Source: JAKFWF01 sp031429105 (GTDB taxonomy: Bacteria > Pseudomonadota > Alphaproteobacteria > Rhizobiales > Hyphomicrobiaceae). Taken from it: a stretch of 64,000 nt of DNA. Each line of letters opens with the position of its first letter. The stretch's first letter is position 1. Made by a program: the position numbers and the translations under genes. Location of the stretch: positions 1 to 64,000 of the forward strand of contig JANOYV010000108.1 in NCBI GenBank assembly GCA_031429105.1, in the 5' to 3' direction. Under the pieces are notes generated by a model. It had not been told where the DNA came from, searched no databases, and saw only the letters and a list, made by a program, of their open reading frames with translations. Shown here piece by piece: positions 43,350-52,471 of this stretch.

Positions 43350-44033
43350 TTACGGCTGCGGACGCCCGAAAAGTCGGGTCTCGATCACGCGCCAGACGGC
43401 AGCGGCAATCGGTGCCGCAGGACCGCTCGCGTCGAGGACGACGCAGCGCTCAGGCTCGGATACGGCGATGGCCTGGAACCCCTGGCGTAGGCGTTGGTGG
43501 AATGCAAGATCACGCGATTCGAAGGGGTCAACGCGGGCGCCTTCCGGCCGTCGCTCTGCCGCGCGACGCAACCCATCCTCAGGCGGTAGATCCAAGATCA
43601 ACGTGAGGGCTGGACGCGTTGAACCGACGACAACGCGATCAATCGTGTTGATGTCGTTCACATCAACGCCGCCTGCGGCTCCTTGGTAGACCTTGGTCGA
43701 ATCCGAAAAGCGATCGGCAATCACCCATTTGCCAGCAGCCAAGGCCGGACGGATGGTGGCACTCAGATGATCGGCGCGGGCGGCGTAAAACAACAACGCT
43801 TCTGCTAACGGCGGATGCGGCAGTTGCTTGCCGCTGAGAATGAACTCCCGCACCTGCTCGGCGAAGGGTGAGCCGCCGGGTTCCCGGGTCAGCACAGTCT
43901 CGATACCAGCGTATTTCAGTCTCTCGGCGAGAAGTCGTGCTTGGGTGGATTTACCAGAGCCTTCGCCGCCCTCAAATGTTATAAAGCGGGCGTTTGGACC
44001 GGTCGATGATTGATCTCGTGGGGCGGTTACCAT
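43350..44033 (-). CDS. tmk: Thymidylate kinase
   Basis: 227 residues from ATG 44033, which overlaps the dac stop (TAATG); the longer in-frame start at 44087 would lie inside dac. P-loop GGEGSGKST (22-30), LID region, DR in VIADRFSDSTKVYQG and TREPGGSPFAEQVREFIL. It phosphorylates dTMP to dTDP. Slightly longer N-terminal tail than E. coli Tmk. Confidence 0.95.
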   Translation of the reverse strand: MVTAPRDQSSTGPNARFITFEGGEGSGKSTQARLLAERLKYAGIETVLTREPGGSPFAEQVREFILSGKQLPHPPLAEALLFYAARADHLSATIRPALAAGKWVIADRFSDSTKVYQGAAGGVDVNDINTIDRVVVGSTRPALTLILDLPPEDGLRRAAERRPEGARVDPFESRDLAFHQRLRQGFQAIAVSEPERCVVLDASGPAAPIAAAVWRVIETRLFGRPQP

Positions 44034-45256
44034 TACGGGATCCAACTGAAGGCCCGCATCGCGATCGAGTCGAGACCACGACGCCATAGGCCGCTCGCCT
44101 CGACATCTTCTGCGGCATAGAGCTGAACTTCATTGGTGGTATTGGCGGACGAAGTCACACGCAGTTTGGCCACCGGATCGCCTTTCTTGATCGGTGGCTT
44201 CAACGGATAGTCGTAGATCAGATCAGCCTTGAGTTTCTGGTTCTGGGCAAAGCGGGGCAAGGTCACGTTGACGTCGCCATTACCGGTGACAGGGACATAC
44301 ATCTTGGTGCCGCCCCAGACCCGCGCGTCGCCAACCTTCTCGCCTGCATCGAATAACTTGACCTCGGCAAAACTGCGAAAGCCCCATTCCAGCAGTTTGC
44401 GCGCCTCATCCTTGCGCTCCTCGCCGGTCGATAGGCCGTTGACCACGCCGATCAACCGTCGCTCGCCTTGCTTGGCGGTGGCAACCATGCCGTAGCCGGC
44501 CTCCTTGGTGAAGCCGGTTTTTAGGCCATCTGCGCCAATATTGAGAAATAACAGGGGATTGCGGTTGATGAACCTATGCTTGCGATAGAGATATTCCTTC
44601 TGGCTGAATGGCGGCAGCTGATCGGCGTGTTCGCGGATGATGTAGCGCGCCAAGTGCGCAAGATCGCGCGCCGTGGTCTGGTGCTCTGGGTTATGCAGGC
44701 CGGTTGCGTTGCGGAAGGTTGATTTCTTGAGGCCGATCTTGATGCCCTCATCGGTCATGATCCGCGCGAAGGCATCCTCTGAGCCGGCAATCCCTTCGGC
44801 CGCAACAATGCACGCGTCGTTGCCGGATTGAATGATGATGCCGGGCAACAATTCATCGAGCCTGATTTTTGAATTGAGTGGAATCATCATTGCCGATGTG
44901 CCCGACGGTCCGCCGCCGCGTCGCCAAGCACCCTCGGTCACCACAAATTCATCTGTGAGTTTGAGGGTTCCAGCCTTCAGGGCGCGGAAAATCACAGCAA
45001 GCGTCATCAACTTGCTCATGCTTGCCGGATACATCAGGTCTTCTGCGGCATGCTGATAAAGCACCGCCCCGCTATCGGCGTCCATCAGGTAGGCTTGACG
45101 CGCACGGGGCACGAAATCGGCATTCTGGGCATGGGCCTGCGCCGAGCCGAACACCAGGAACACGGCGATCCAGCCGCTCAGGACGGCGCGCAAACTCCGG
45201 CCTTGATAGCGTGTTGCGGGCTTTAGCTTAAGCCTAGAGTGGTCGATAGCGAACAT
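44033..45256 (-). CDS. D-alanyl-D-alanine carboxypeptidase (PBP5/6-like)
   Basis: 407 residues with an N-terminal signal peptide (about 20-44). Catalytic motifs are SMSK (79-82), SGN (144-146) and KTG (246-248). The C-terminal beta-rich domain (PBP5_C) follows, ending in an amphipathic helix (WRRGLDSIAMRAFSWIP) for membrane attachment. It trims the terminal D-Ala of peptidoglycan pentapeptides. First gene of the operon read on the minus strand. Confidence 0.94.
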   Translation of the reverse strand: MFAIDHSRLKLKPATRYQGRSLRAVLSGWIAVFLVFGSAQAHAQNADFVPRARQAYLMDADSGAVLYQHAAEDLMYPASMSKLMTLAVIFRALKAGTLKLTDEFVVTEGAWRRGGGPSGTSAMMIPLNSKIRLDELLPGIIIQSGNDACIVAAEGIAGSEDAFARIMTDEGIKIGLKKSTFRNATGLHNPEHQTTARDLAHLARYIIREHADQLPPFSQKEYLYRKHRFINRNPLLFLNIGADGLKTGFTKEAGYGMVATAKQGERRLIGVVNGLSTGEERKDEARKLLEWGFRSFAEVKLFDAGEKVGDARVWGGTKMYVPVTGNGDVNVTLPRFAQNQKLKADLIYDYPLKPPIKKGDPVAKLRVTSSANTTNEVQLYAAEDVEASGLWRRGLDSIAMRAFSWIP

Positions 45257-45603
45257 GACGGTCCTGACGATAACGTGCTCTGAAGACTCGAACGCGCAAA
45301 CACCAACAACTATCCGCCGGCTGGCTTGACCCCGTCAACGGCCCGGAGGGCAGGTATACTGTATAGCGCGCAGCTCCGTGCGCCTAGTCTGAAGGCGATG
45401 GCAAAATTATCCGATCTAAGTGGTGAGGGGATACGAGGGATGGCGAGATAAGTTTCAATCACGGCCGATCAACAAATACTGCGGATCTTCACGGTTGCTT
45501 GAGACCCGATTTCATTCCGGTCCAGTTTGCCGCATCGTTTTCTCGCCGCCGATGTGCTGGCCCTGCACGTCAAAGAACACGAGCCCTCCAGTGGAGACGA
45601 CCC
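45257..45603. other. 347-bp intergenic region between divergent genes
   Basis: No gene seen. It separates dac (minus) and the DUF547 gene (plus). The only notable sequence is TATACTGTATA at 45355-45365, a short palindrome that includes a possible TATACT -10 box. No EcfG or CtrA motif was seen. Confidence 0.5.
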
Positions 45604-46443
45604 ATGATCAGTCGAATTGCACGCAACCTGCTGACTTGCTCAGTAGTTTGCCTTTCAGCGCTTGGCCTTGCCGTGCCCGGTAACGCGCTTGATGCCAATC
45701 CAAAATTCACCAAGGCGGCCGCGGGATCGACGGTCGTGGTTGACCACAGCGCCTGGGACAAACTGCTCAAAACCTACGTTGTGGCGGGCACAGATGGGCT
45801 TAACCGGGTCGCATACGGCCGTATGAAAACAGCTCATCCGGCACTGAAAGGGTATGTGGCTGCCCTTCAGAAAGTCGACCCGTCAACCCTCGACAAGCCC
45901 GAGCAATTCGCCTTCTGGGTGAACCTCTACAACGCGAAGACTATCGATGTTGTGCTCGACAAGTATCCGGTGAAGTCGATCAAGGAGGTATCCCTTGGCG
46001 GCGGTCTTAAGTCGCTTGTGACAGGTGGTCCTTGGCAGGGCAAGATCATGAAGGTATCAGGCGTTGATCTGAGCCTTGATGATATCGAGAACACGATCCT
46101 GCGACCGATCTACAAAGATCCGCGCGTCCATTACACTGTCAATTGCGCCTCTGTTGGCTGTCCGAACCTCAGCGCTGATGCCTATACCGGCGCCAAGCTC
46201 GAAGCGATGCTGGAATCTGGCGCCAAGGCTTTCATCAACAGTCCTCGTGGAGCGTTAGTGGAGGGCGACAAGATCAAAGGATCATCGATCTACGACTGGT
46301 TCAAGGCTGACTTTGGCGGCAATGAAGAAGCCGTGCTGGCGCACTTGCAGAAGTATGCCGAACCAGCGCTCAAGCAAAAGTTGAAGCAAATCGGCAAAAT
46401 TTCAAGTTACGATTACGATTGGATGCTAGCTGACGCAAAATGA
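45604..46443 (+). CDS. Secreted DUF547-domain protein
   Basis: 279 residues from ATG 45604 (GGAG upstream); an upstream in-frame ATG adds 35 residues that break the signal peptide. After a signal peptide (1-28), the DUF547 domain shows FAFWVNLYNAKTIDVVLDKYPVKSIKEV and YTVNCASVGCPNLSADAYTGAKLE, with two conserved Cys. The fold and function of DUF547 are not established, although it resembles cysteine-peptidase-like proteins. No operon partner is obvious; the TVP38 gene follows 80 bp later. Confidence 0.88.
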   Translation: MISRIARNLLTCSVVCLSALGLAVPGNALDANPKFTKAAAGSTVVVDHSAWDKLLKTYVVAGTDGLNRVAYGRMKTAHPALKGYVAALQKVDPSTLDKPEQFAFWVNLYNAKTIDVVLDKYPVKSIKEVSLGGGLKSLVTGGPWQGKIMKVSGVDLSLDDIENTILRPIYKDPRVHYTVNCASVGCPNLSADAYTGAKLEAMLESGAKAFINSPRGALVEGDKIKGSSIYDWFKADFGGNEEAVLAHLQKYAEPALKQKLKQIGKISSYDYDWMLADAK

Positions 46444-46522
46444 GATCTCACTTGATCGTTGAAGCGAGCGCACTGGAAATGCGCCACGGCGTTCAACGCT
46501 CGTGCAGCAAGCCTTACTTTGA

Positions 46523-47320
46523 ATGGATATTTCGATGCCTAGTGAGCCAACAAGCCAATCCGGCGTTGTCCGGCGATTTTTCCCCTTGATCGGACTCGCA
46601 GCACTCATGCTGCTGGTATTCGCGATGGGCTGGCATAAATACTTGTCGTTCAAGACGGTCGGGCTCAACTACGACGTCTTTAAGTCCTATATCTCACAGA
46701 ACCTCGTCTTATCGCTGCTGGTGTTCGTTTTGGCTTACACCGTGGTGACGGCTCTGTCGTTGCCTGGTGCACTTATCATGACATTATCGGGCGGATTGCT
46801 GTTTGGCTGGAGGCTCGGCGCGCCAGCGTCGGTTATAGGAGCGACAATGGGGGCAACGATCCTGTTTTTGATCGCGCGCTCATCCTTCGGGGAGAGTCTC
46901 GCCGCAAAAGCTGGACCAAGTATTGCCAAGTTGCGTGACGGCTTTCAGGAAAACGCGTTGAGCTATCTGCTGTTCCTCCGCTTGGTCCCAGCGTTTCCAT
47001 TTTTCATCGTGAACCTCGCGCCAGCCCTTCTCGGTGTCCCGCTTGGTACGTTTGTCGTGGGCACATTCTTTGGCATCATGCCTGGATCGATTGCGTACTC
47101 AACGGCAGGTGCTGGCCTTGCGAGCGTCGTCGAGGCGCAAAACAAAGTGTACAATGCGTGCGTTGCCAAGCTTGTTCCGGGTGCTGCACCTTGCGACTAC
47201 AAGATCGACACAAGCCAGTTGATCACTCGGGAACTGGTTTTGGCATTTGCGTTACTAGCTGTCGTAGCGCTCATCCCAGTCGCACTAAAAAAGTGGAGCA
47301 TGCGCAATGCAGCGGCTTAA
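46523..47320 (+). CDS. TVP38/TMEM64-family membrane protein (VTT domain)
   Basis: 265 residues. Five to six hydrophobic segments. The VTT/DedA core is LSLPGALIMTLSGGLLFGWRLGAPASVIGATMGATILFLIARS, then FLRLVPAFPFFIVNLAPALLGV and FFGIMPGSIAYSTAGAGL. The VTT family includes DedA-type lipid scramblase/antiporter proteins. Its last 14 bp overlap the FAD oxidoreductase gene, a pairing seen in several bacteria. Confidence 0.9.
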   Translation: MDISMPSEPTSQSGVVRRFFPLIGLAALMLLVFAMGWHKYLSFKTVGLNYDVFKSYISQNLVLSLLVFVLAYTVVTALSLPGALIMTLSGGLLFGWRLGAPASVIGATMGATILFLIARSSFGESLAAKAGPSIAKLRDGFQENALSYLLFLRLVPAFPFFIVNLAPALLGVPLGTFVVGTFFGIMPGSIAYSTAGAGLASVVEAQNKVYNACVAKLVPGAAPCDYKIDTSQLITRELVLAFALLAVVALIPVALKKWSMRNAAA

Positions 47321-48773
47321 CAGTGAAGAGGGTCTGTCGATCTCGCGGGCGGTTGAGGAGATCAGCTGTGATCTATGTGTTATTGGCGCAGGCTCAGGCG
47401 GGCTGTCAGTGGCAGCAGCGGCTGCTGCGTTCGGCGAATCCGTGGTCCTCATCGAGAAACACAAGATGGGCGGCGATTGCCTGAACTACGGCTGCGTGCC
47501 GTCGAAGGCGTTAATTGCGGCTGGGCGGCGGGCCCACACCATGCGCACGAGCGCGCACTTCGGAATTGCCAACGTCGAGCCAACCGTTGATCGGGTGGCA
47601 GTCCACGCTCACGTCAAAAGCGTCATTGCAGCCATTGCACCCAATGACTCCGTCGAGCGGTTTACTGGTCTTGGTGTGCGGGTGATCCAGGCGGCGGGAA
47701 AATTCGTCGACAAATCGACGGTCGTCGCTGGCGAAACACGGATCAAGGCCCGGCGCTTTATCATCGCAACCGGCTCATCACCCGCTGTCCCGCCGATTAC
47801 GAACTTGTCGGAGGTGCCCTACTTCACCAATGAGACGCTGTTCGATAACCAGACTCCAATGCAGCATCTGCTGATCATCGGCGGCGGCCCGATCGGCATG
47901 GAAATGGCCCAGGCCAATTTGCGGCTTGGATCCAAGGTTACAGTGATCGAGGGCATGAAGGCGCTCGCCAAGGATGACCCGGAGTTGACGGTCATTCTAC
48001 TCCGATCATTGCGCGACGAGGGTCTCGACATTCGCGAAGGCGCAAAAGTTGTGCGGGTGGATGGCGCATCGGGGCGCATCGCTGTTTCGATTGAGATCGA
48101 CGGCCGAGCTGAAGTAGTCGAAGGCACGCACCTGTTGGTGGCGGCTGGACGAAAGCCCAATATTTCAGATTTGGGGTTGGAGCTAGCCGGCATCAAATTC
48201 GAAAAGCAGGGCATTTCGGTGGACAGTACGATGCGTACGAGCAATCCGCGCATATTCGCAATTGGCGATTGCACCGGCGGGCTGCAGTTTACACATGTTG
48301 CGAACTATCATGCTGGCATCGTCATCAAGCGCGCCTTGTTCCGACTGCCAGCCAAGGCGAACAATGATCTGGTGCCATGGGTCACCTATACCGAGCCGGA
48401 ACTGGCTAATGTTGGGCTGACGGAAGCACAGGCCAAGCAGCGCGGCATCGTCTGCAAGGTGCTGCGCTGGCCCTATCACGAGAACGATCGGGCGCAGGCG
48501 GAGCGTGCGACGCACGGTCATGTCAAAGTGATCACCTCTGCCAAGGGCGTAATTCTTGGCGCAGGAATCGTCGGCGAGCATGCGGGCGAGTTGATCCAGA
48601 TCTGGTCGCTGGCGGTGTCGCAGAAAATGAACATCAAGGCCATGACCGATTGGATTGCGCCGTATCCAACGCTCGGTGAGATCAACAAGCGGGCCGCATA
48701 TCGCTACTTTTCATCATTCGGGGCTAAGCCTATTGTGCGCCAAGTGATCGGGCTTTTGAAAAAGCTCGGGTAG
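47307..48773 (+). CDS. FAD-dependent disulfide oxidoreductase (mercuric reductase/LPD-like)
   Basis: 488 residues. FAD motif LCVIGAGSGGLSVAAAAA (about 24-41), redox-active Cys58/Cys63 in GGDCLNYGCVPSK, NAD-binding GGGPIGMEMAQANLRLG and a second FAD segment RIFAIGDCTGGLQFTHVA. The C-terminal active-site motif reads WIAPYPTLGEI, so the His of lipoamide dehydrogenase (HPT-x-SE) is replaced by Tyr. It is probably not a true E3. Coupled to the membrane protein gene; a role in envelope or thiol redox is inferred. Confidence 0.85.
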   Translation: MQRLNSEEGLSISRAVEEISCDLCVIGAGSGGLSVAAAAAAFGESVVLIEKHKMGGDCLNYGCVPSKALIAAGRRAHTMRTSAHFGIANVEPTVDRVAVHAHVKSVIAAIAPNDSVERFTGLGVRVIQAAGKFVDKSTVVAGETRIKARRFIIATGSSPAVPPITNLSEVPYFTNETLFDNQTPMQHLLIIGGGPIGMEMAQANLRLGSKVTVIEGMKALAKDDPELTVILLRSLRDEGLDIREGAKVVRVDGASGRIAVSIEIDGRAEVVEGTHLLVAAGRKPNISDLGLELAGIKFEKQGISVDSTMRTSNPRIFAIGDCTGGLQFTHVANYHAGIVIKRALFRLPAKANNDLVPWVTYTEPELANVGLTEAQAKQRGIVCKVLRWPYHENDRAQAERATHGHVKVITSAKGVILGAGIVGEHAGELIQIWSLAVSQKMNIKAMTDWIAPYPTLGEINKRAAYRYFSSFGAKPIVRQVIGLLKKLG

Positions 48774-48808
48774 GGTGTCTAGCTGACGTTTCGGGATCAA
48801 CGGCGCGC

Positions 48809-50359
48809 GTGGTTCAGCCAAAAGAAGTCGAGCGGGTTCGCTCATCTGCGGCATCGCGGGTGATGCAGTCGCTTGTCGATCGCGTTCGCGTATCGGGGAC
48901 TGGGTTTGGGCTCTCCGCCAAATTGCTAGCGTTGACGGGCCTGTTTGTGATGCTTGCTGAGGTCCTGATCTTTGTACCCTCGATGGCAAATTTTCGCGTC
49001 AATTGGCTGGCGGACCGGGTCAATGCAGCGCACTTGGCCGCGCTCGCCAGCGATGCGGTGCCAGGTGGCATTGTTCCACCGATGATACGCAATGAGTTGT
49101 TGAGTACGGCGCAGGTCAAGGGGGTCGCGGTCAAACGCATGGGCCAGCGGCGCATGGTACTGCCGCCCGAAGATGAACTTTCCATCGATGCAACCTTTGA
49201 CGTCCGGCCGATGATGCTGGGGCTGGCTGACAAGGTTGGACATCGCCTCGGGCTGATCACGGATGCGCTTTCGGTATTCCTGAAATCCGAGGGCCGCACC
49301 ATTCGCGTGCTGGGGCATCCGGCCACTGCCCGGGGCGGGGTTGCTACGGCATTTCCTTACGCAGCGGATGATTTTGTCGAAATTATCCTCCTCGAGGCCC
49401 CTCTGCGATCTGCGATGCTGCGCTTCGGACTCAATATTCTAGGGCTATCGATCATCATCTCAGGGATTGCAGCAGGCCTCGTCTATTGGGCGCTGCGCGG
49501 ACTGCTCGTCAAACCGATGATGCGCCTGTCGCGCAACATGATGCACTTCAGCGCCAGTCCGGAAGATGCCAGCCGCATCATTGTGCCCTCCCAGCGCACC
49601 GATGAGATCGGCGTCACTGAGCGCGAACTTGCTCGGATGCAGACCGAACTGGTTCAACTGCTGCAGCAGAAAAACCGATTGGCCGAACTGGGGCTGGCTG
49701 TGGCAAAGATCAATCACGACCTTCGCAATATGCTTTCAACCGCGCAATTGATGTCGGACCGATTAGCGGCACTGCCCGACCCGGCGGTTCAGCGGTTTTC
49801 GCCCAAGCTTATCCAGTCGCTTGATCGGGCCATCGCATTTTGTAATGACACGCTGCGATATGGGCAGGCCGATGAGCCCGCGCCCCATCGACGCCGCATG
49901 CCACTATTGCCGATGCTGCAGGACGTTGGCGAGGGACTTGGGCTTCCGCGCGTCAACTTGGGTTGGCAGGTCAAGGTCGATCAGGATTTGATGATCGATG
50001 CCGATGCGGACCAGCTGTATCGCGTCTTGAACAATCTTGTGCGAAATGCTGTCCAGGCGCTCGAAGGTCATAGCGAAAACGATGGCTGCGTGACGGTCAC
50101 GGGCGTGCGGACCGGGAGTATTCTGACCCTGCGTATTGCCGATAACGGTCCAGGGGTCCCGCAAAAAGCGCTGACCAATCTTTTTCGCGCCTTCAAGGGC
50201 AATTCACGCAAAGGTGGTACTGGACTGGGGCTGGCAATCGCTGCGGAATTGGTGGCGGCCCATGGCGGGCAATTGCGTCATGAATCAGCCAATCCTGGCG
50301 CGGTGTTTGTGATTGAGATCCCTGATCGGCGCGCTGGGCTCGAGGGTTCAAGGCCATAA
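48809..50359 (+). CDS. Membrane sensor histidine kinase
   Basis: 516 residues from GTG 48809. TM1 at about 38-58 and TM2 at about 208-228 enclose a periplasmic domain of about 150 residues. A HAMP region follows, then a coiled coil (ELARMQTELVQLLQQKNRLAELGLAVAK) and the phospho-acceptor His303 in KINHDLRNMLSTAQL. The HATPase has NNLVRNAVQAL (N box), ADNGPGVP and GGTGLGLAIAAELV. No response regulator gene is adjacent, so its partner is unknown. It is the last core gene before the tRNA. Confidence 0.9.
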   Translation: MVQPKEVERVRSSAASRVMQSLVDRVRVSGTGFGLSAKLLALTGLFVMLAEVLIFVPSMANFRVNWLADRVNAAHLAALASDAVPGGIVPPMIRNELLSTAQVKGVAVKRMGQRRMVLPPEDELSIDATFDVRPMMLGLADKVGHRLGLITDALSVFLKSEGRTIRVLGHPATARGGVATAFPYAADDFVEIILLEAPLRSAMLRFGLNILGLSIIISGIAAGLVYWALRGLLVKPMMRLSRNMMHFSASPEDASRIIVPSQRTDEIGVTERELARMQTELVQLLQQKNRLAELGLAVAKINHDLRNMLSTAQLMSDRLAALPDPAVQRFSPKLIQSLDRAIAFCNDTLRYGQADEPAPHRRRMPLLPMLQDVGEGLGLPRVNLGWQVKVDQDLMIDADADQLYRVLNNLVRNAVQALEGHSENDGCVTVTGVRTGSILTLRIADNGPGVPQKALTNLFRAFKGNSRKGGTGLGLAIAAELVAAHGGQLRHESANPGAVFVIEIPDRRAGLEGSRP

Positions 50360-50501
50360 ACGACTGCAAATTCAGGTGTGCGCAACTGACTGCGACCATC
50401 CTGACGGTTTGCCCCTTGCACTAAGTCCGCGCAACGATTAGGAGAAGCGCTGCAGTGATGGGCGGCTCTGGCTTCCGGAGTTTTACCTTCTCATCGGCGT
50501 T

Positions 50502-50578
50502 GCGCCCGTAGCTCAGCTGGATAGAGCACCAGACTACGAATCTGGGGGTCAGAGGTTCGAATCCTTTCGGGCGCGCCA
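50502..50578 (+). tRNA. tRNA-Arg (anticodon ACG)
   Basis: 77 nt with encoded CCA. Acceptor stem GCGCCCG/CGGGCGC, discriminator G, D-arm AGCTCAGCTGGATAGAGC, anticodon loop with ACG between CAGA and TCTG, and T-arm GAGGTTCGAATCC. It marks the junction between core genes and the accessory region, a common integration target. No second copy of its 3' end was seen in the window. Confidence 0.97.
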
Positions 50579-51361
50579 ATAAAATCAAGCACTTAGACAA
50601 AATTTTCAAATTCATGTCTCAATCCAATGTCTCGCTGGTGTCTCAGGGCGGCAGTGGTCAGAGGACGCGGTATTTTCGGCCATGGTCTGGTCGCAGGTGA
50701 CCGAGTGGACCGTTTTGAGGATCGAACGTTGCCCGCCTGCCGCGCTCTCGCTCCTTCGTGATGACGCCACCGTTGCGATGACCGGCCATGGGTCATGGGG
50801 TCTCGCAAACAGTACGTTTCGGCTTAATTGCGGAGATTCCGGACGTCAGCAATCTGGTCGGTTCGCAGTCGGATGACCGTTCATACTTTGACCGCAGCAC
50901 CTCACAAAACGGACGCTAACACGAGGAAGCCCGGCACCGCCAAGTCCTCGGCGATTGGCGCGCTGGTCAGAGACCGAACCTCACAATTTCAGCGTCATGG
51001 GCCAGGAAGAGACGAAGGCGTCGTTGGCAGAAACTCGCGGTTCGTCGGCTTACTAATGGGATGGCCGTCCTGCCGATGACCAAACGGTTCAGAACCGTCG
51101 GCGGCATCGCGCTGCTGATTGACGCAAAACCCAAGCGTCTGGCCGTCTGACTCGAAGGATATGGTGCCTTGCGCTTCGCCGTTGCCCGGCTGACGCTGTT
51201 TCTGTCGTTGAAGACGGGTGCGGCGGCAGCGCCTGGGCCGATGCTTGATTCCGTTCAACAAAGCGAAACTGTTGATATTCCTGAAACACCCTACCGTTTG
51301 CCCTCCGAATCTGATCACAGAACTATTCAACGGCGGAATGGGTTCGGCGGGGGTGTTGAAG
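50579..51361. other. 783-bp region after the tRNA, no intact gene
   Basis: No convincing complete gene. Three TGTCTC copies lie at 50615-50620, 50629-50634 and 50639-50644. Around 51015-51080 the plus strand reads RNSRFVGLLMGWP, which resembles the C-terminal NPRFVEWLMGWP motif of phage-type DNA methyltransferases and then breaks off. This is probably decayed mobile-element DNA. Confidence 0.5.
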
Positions 51362-52471
51362 ATGTATAAAGAAATCCCGATCGAGCCTGCGCTAATCTAT
51401 CAGCTTGAGGGCCGCAAGCTTGATGCCGGTTGGTCAGTTGGAAAATTGGTACCACGCAAGGTTAATCAAACCGGCGCAAATTTTTCAGTGGGCTATCTCG
51501 CGTCGCACACGGACGGACGGGTCGCCTTTTTAAAGGCAATCGACTATCGATTGGCCTTCGCGTCTAAGGACTCAAGTCGCGCACTGGAGGGCATCACTCG
51601 GACGTTCAATTTTGAGCGCGATGTGCTGAATCTATGTGCAGGCGCAAGGATGAGCCGCGTCGTTGTAGCGATAACGAGCGGGGAAATTCGGCCATCGGCT
51701 TCGGAACTTCCTGTCCCCTATCTTATTTTTGAGCTTGCCGACGGTGATGTCCGTGCAAGGGTCGATACTGCTAACTCATTTGAGTTTACCTGGAGTTGTC
51801 GTGCACTCCACCACATCGCAGTCGGGCTTCAACAACTCCATGCGAAGAACGTCTACCACCAAGATTTAAAACCATCTAACGTTCTGATATTTAAGGCAAT
51901 TGGATCAAAATTAGCTGATCTAGGGCGAGCAAGTTGCTCAGGCCTTGCAGCACCTCATGATGGACTTTTGCTGCCAGGAGCATGGATGTATGCTCCTCCC
52001 GAGCAGCTATACGATACTGCAGTTCTTGACCGAGCCGCATATCGCCGGGCTGGAGATTTGTACCTATTCGGAAGCATGATCTTTTTCTTTGTCACCGGTC
52101 AGCCAATTACGCCGCAGATTGTGTCATTGCTTCACGTAGATCATCGACCTGGGGTATGGTCAGGGAAATTCGAGGATGTCCTTCCATACTGGCGCGACGC
52201 GTACGGCCGCGTTGTAGGCGACTTTAAAGCAACATTGAAGTCGGACGTCGGGGCTGCGAGGACTGAGTTACTTGCCAGTACTGTCGAGCTGTTGAAGTGC
52301 GCCACGGAGCCTGACGTGCGTCATAGGGGGCATCCGAGTGCGAGACGCTCTTTGAACACGAGCCCATATGACATGCAACGGTTTGTTTCAGCCTTTGATT
52401 TGTTGGCCACGAAACTAGAGACGAGCACGGCAAGGTGCAATGCAGCAACAACCGAGAGACGAGCGTCGTAG
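51362..52471 (+). CDS. Eukaryotic-type Ser/Thr protein kinase
   Basis: 369 residues from ATG 51362; further upstream in-frame codons exist. Kinase residues: Lys58 in VAFLKAID (beta 3), Glu85 in FNFERDVL (helix C), hinge FELADGD (123-129), catalytic loop HQDLKPSNVL (166-175, Asp168), metal-binding DLG (186-188, DFG variant) and MYAPPEQ (APE variant), then DLYLFGSMIFFFVTG. The glycine-rich loop is not obvious. A C-terminal helical part follows. No membrane segment. The gene is AT-richer than the core and overlaps the next gene by 32 bp, so the two act together or were transferred together. Confidence 0.85.
   Translation: MYKEIPIEPALIYQLEGRKLDAGWSVGKLVPRKVNQTGANFSVGYLASHTDGRVAFLKAIDYRLAFASKDSSRALEGITRTFNFERDVLNLCAGARMSRVVVAITSGEIRPSASELPVPYLIFELADGDVRARVDTANSFEFTWSCRALHHIAVGLQQLHAKNVYHQDLKPSNVLIFKAIGSKLADLGRASCSGLAAPHDGLLLPGAWMYAPPEQLYDTAVLDRAAYRRAGDLYLFGSMIFFFVTGQPITPQIVSLLHVDHRPGVWSGKFEDVLPYWRDAYGRVVGDFKATLKSDVGAARTELLASTVELLKCATEPDVRHRGHPSARRSLNTSPYDMQRFVSAFDLLATKLETSTARCNAATTERRAS

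Noticed and set aside
50421..50615. Minus-strand frame through tRNA-Arg reading LARPKGFEPLTPRF
   Set aside because: This is the well-known false protein made by translating the complement of a tRNA-Arg gene; there is no ribosome-binding site and the tRNA explains the conservation.
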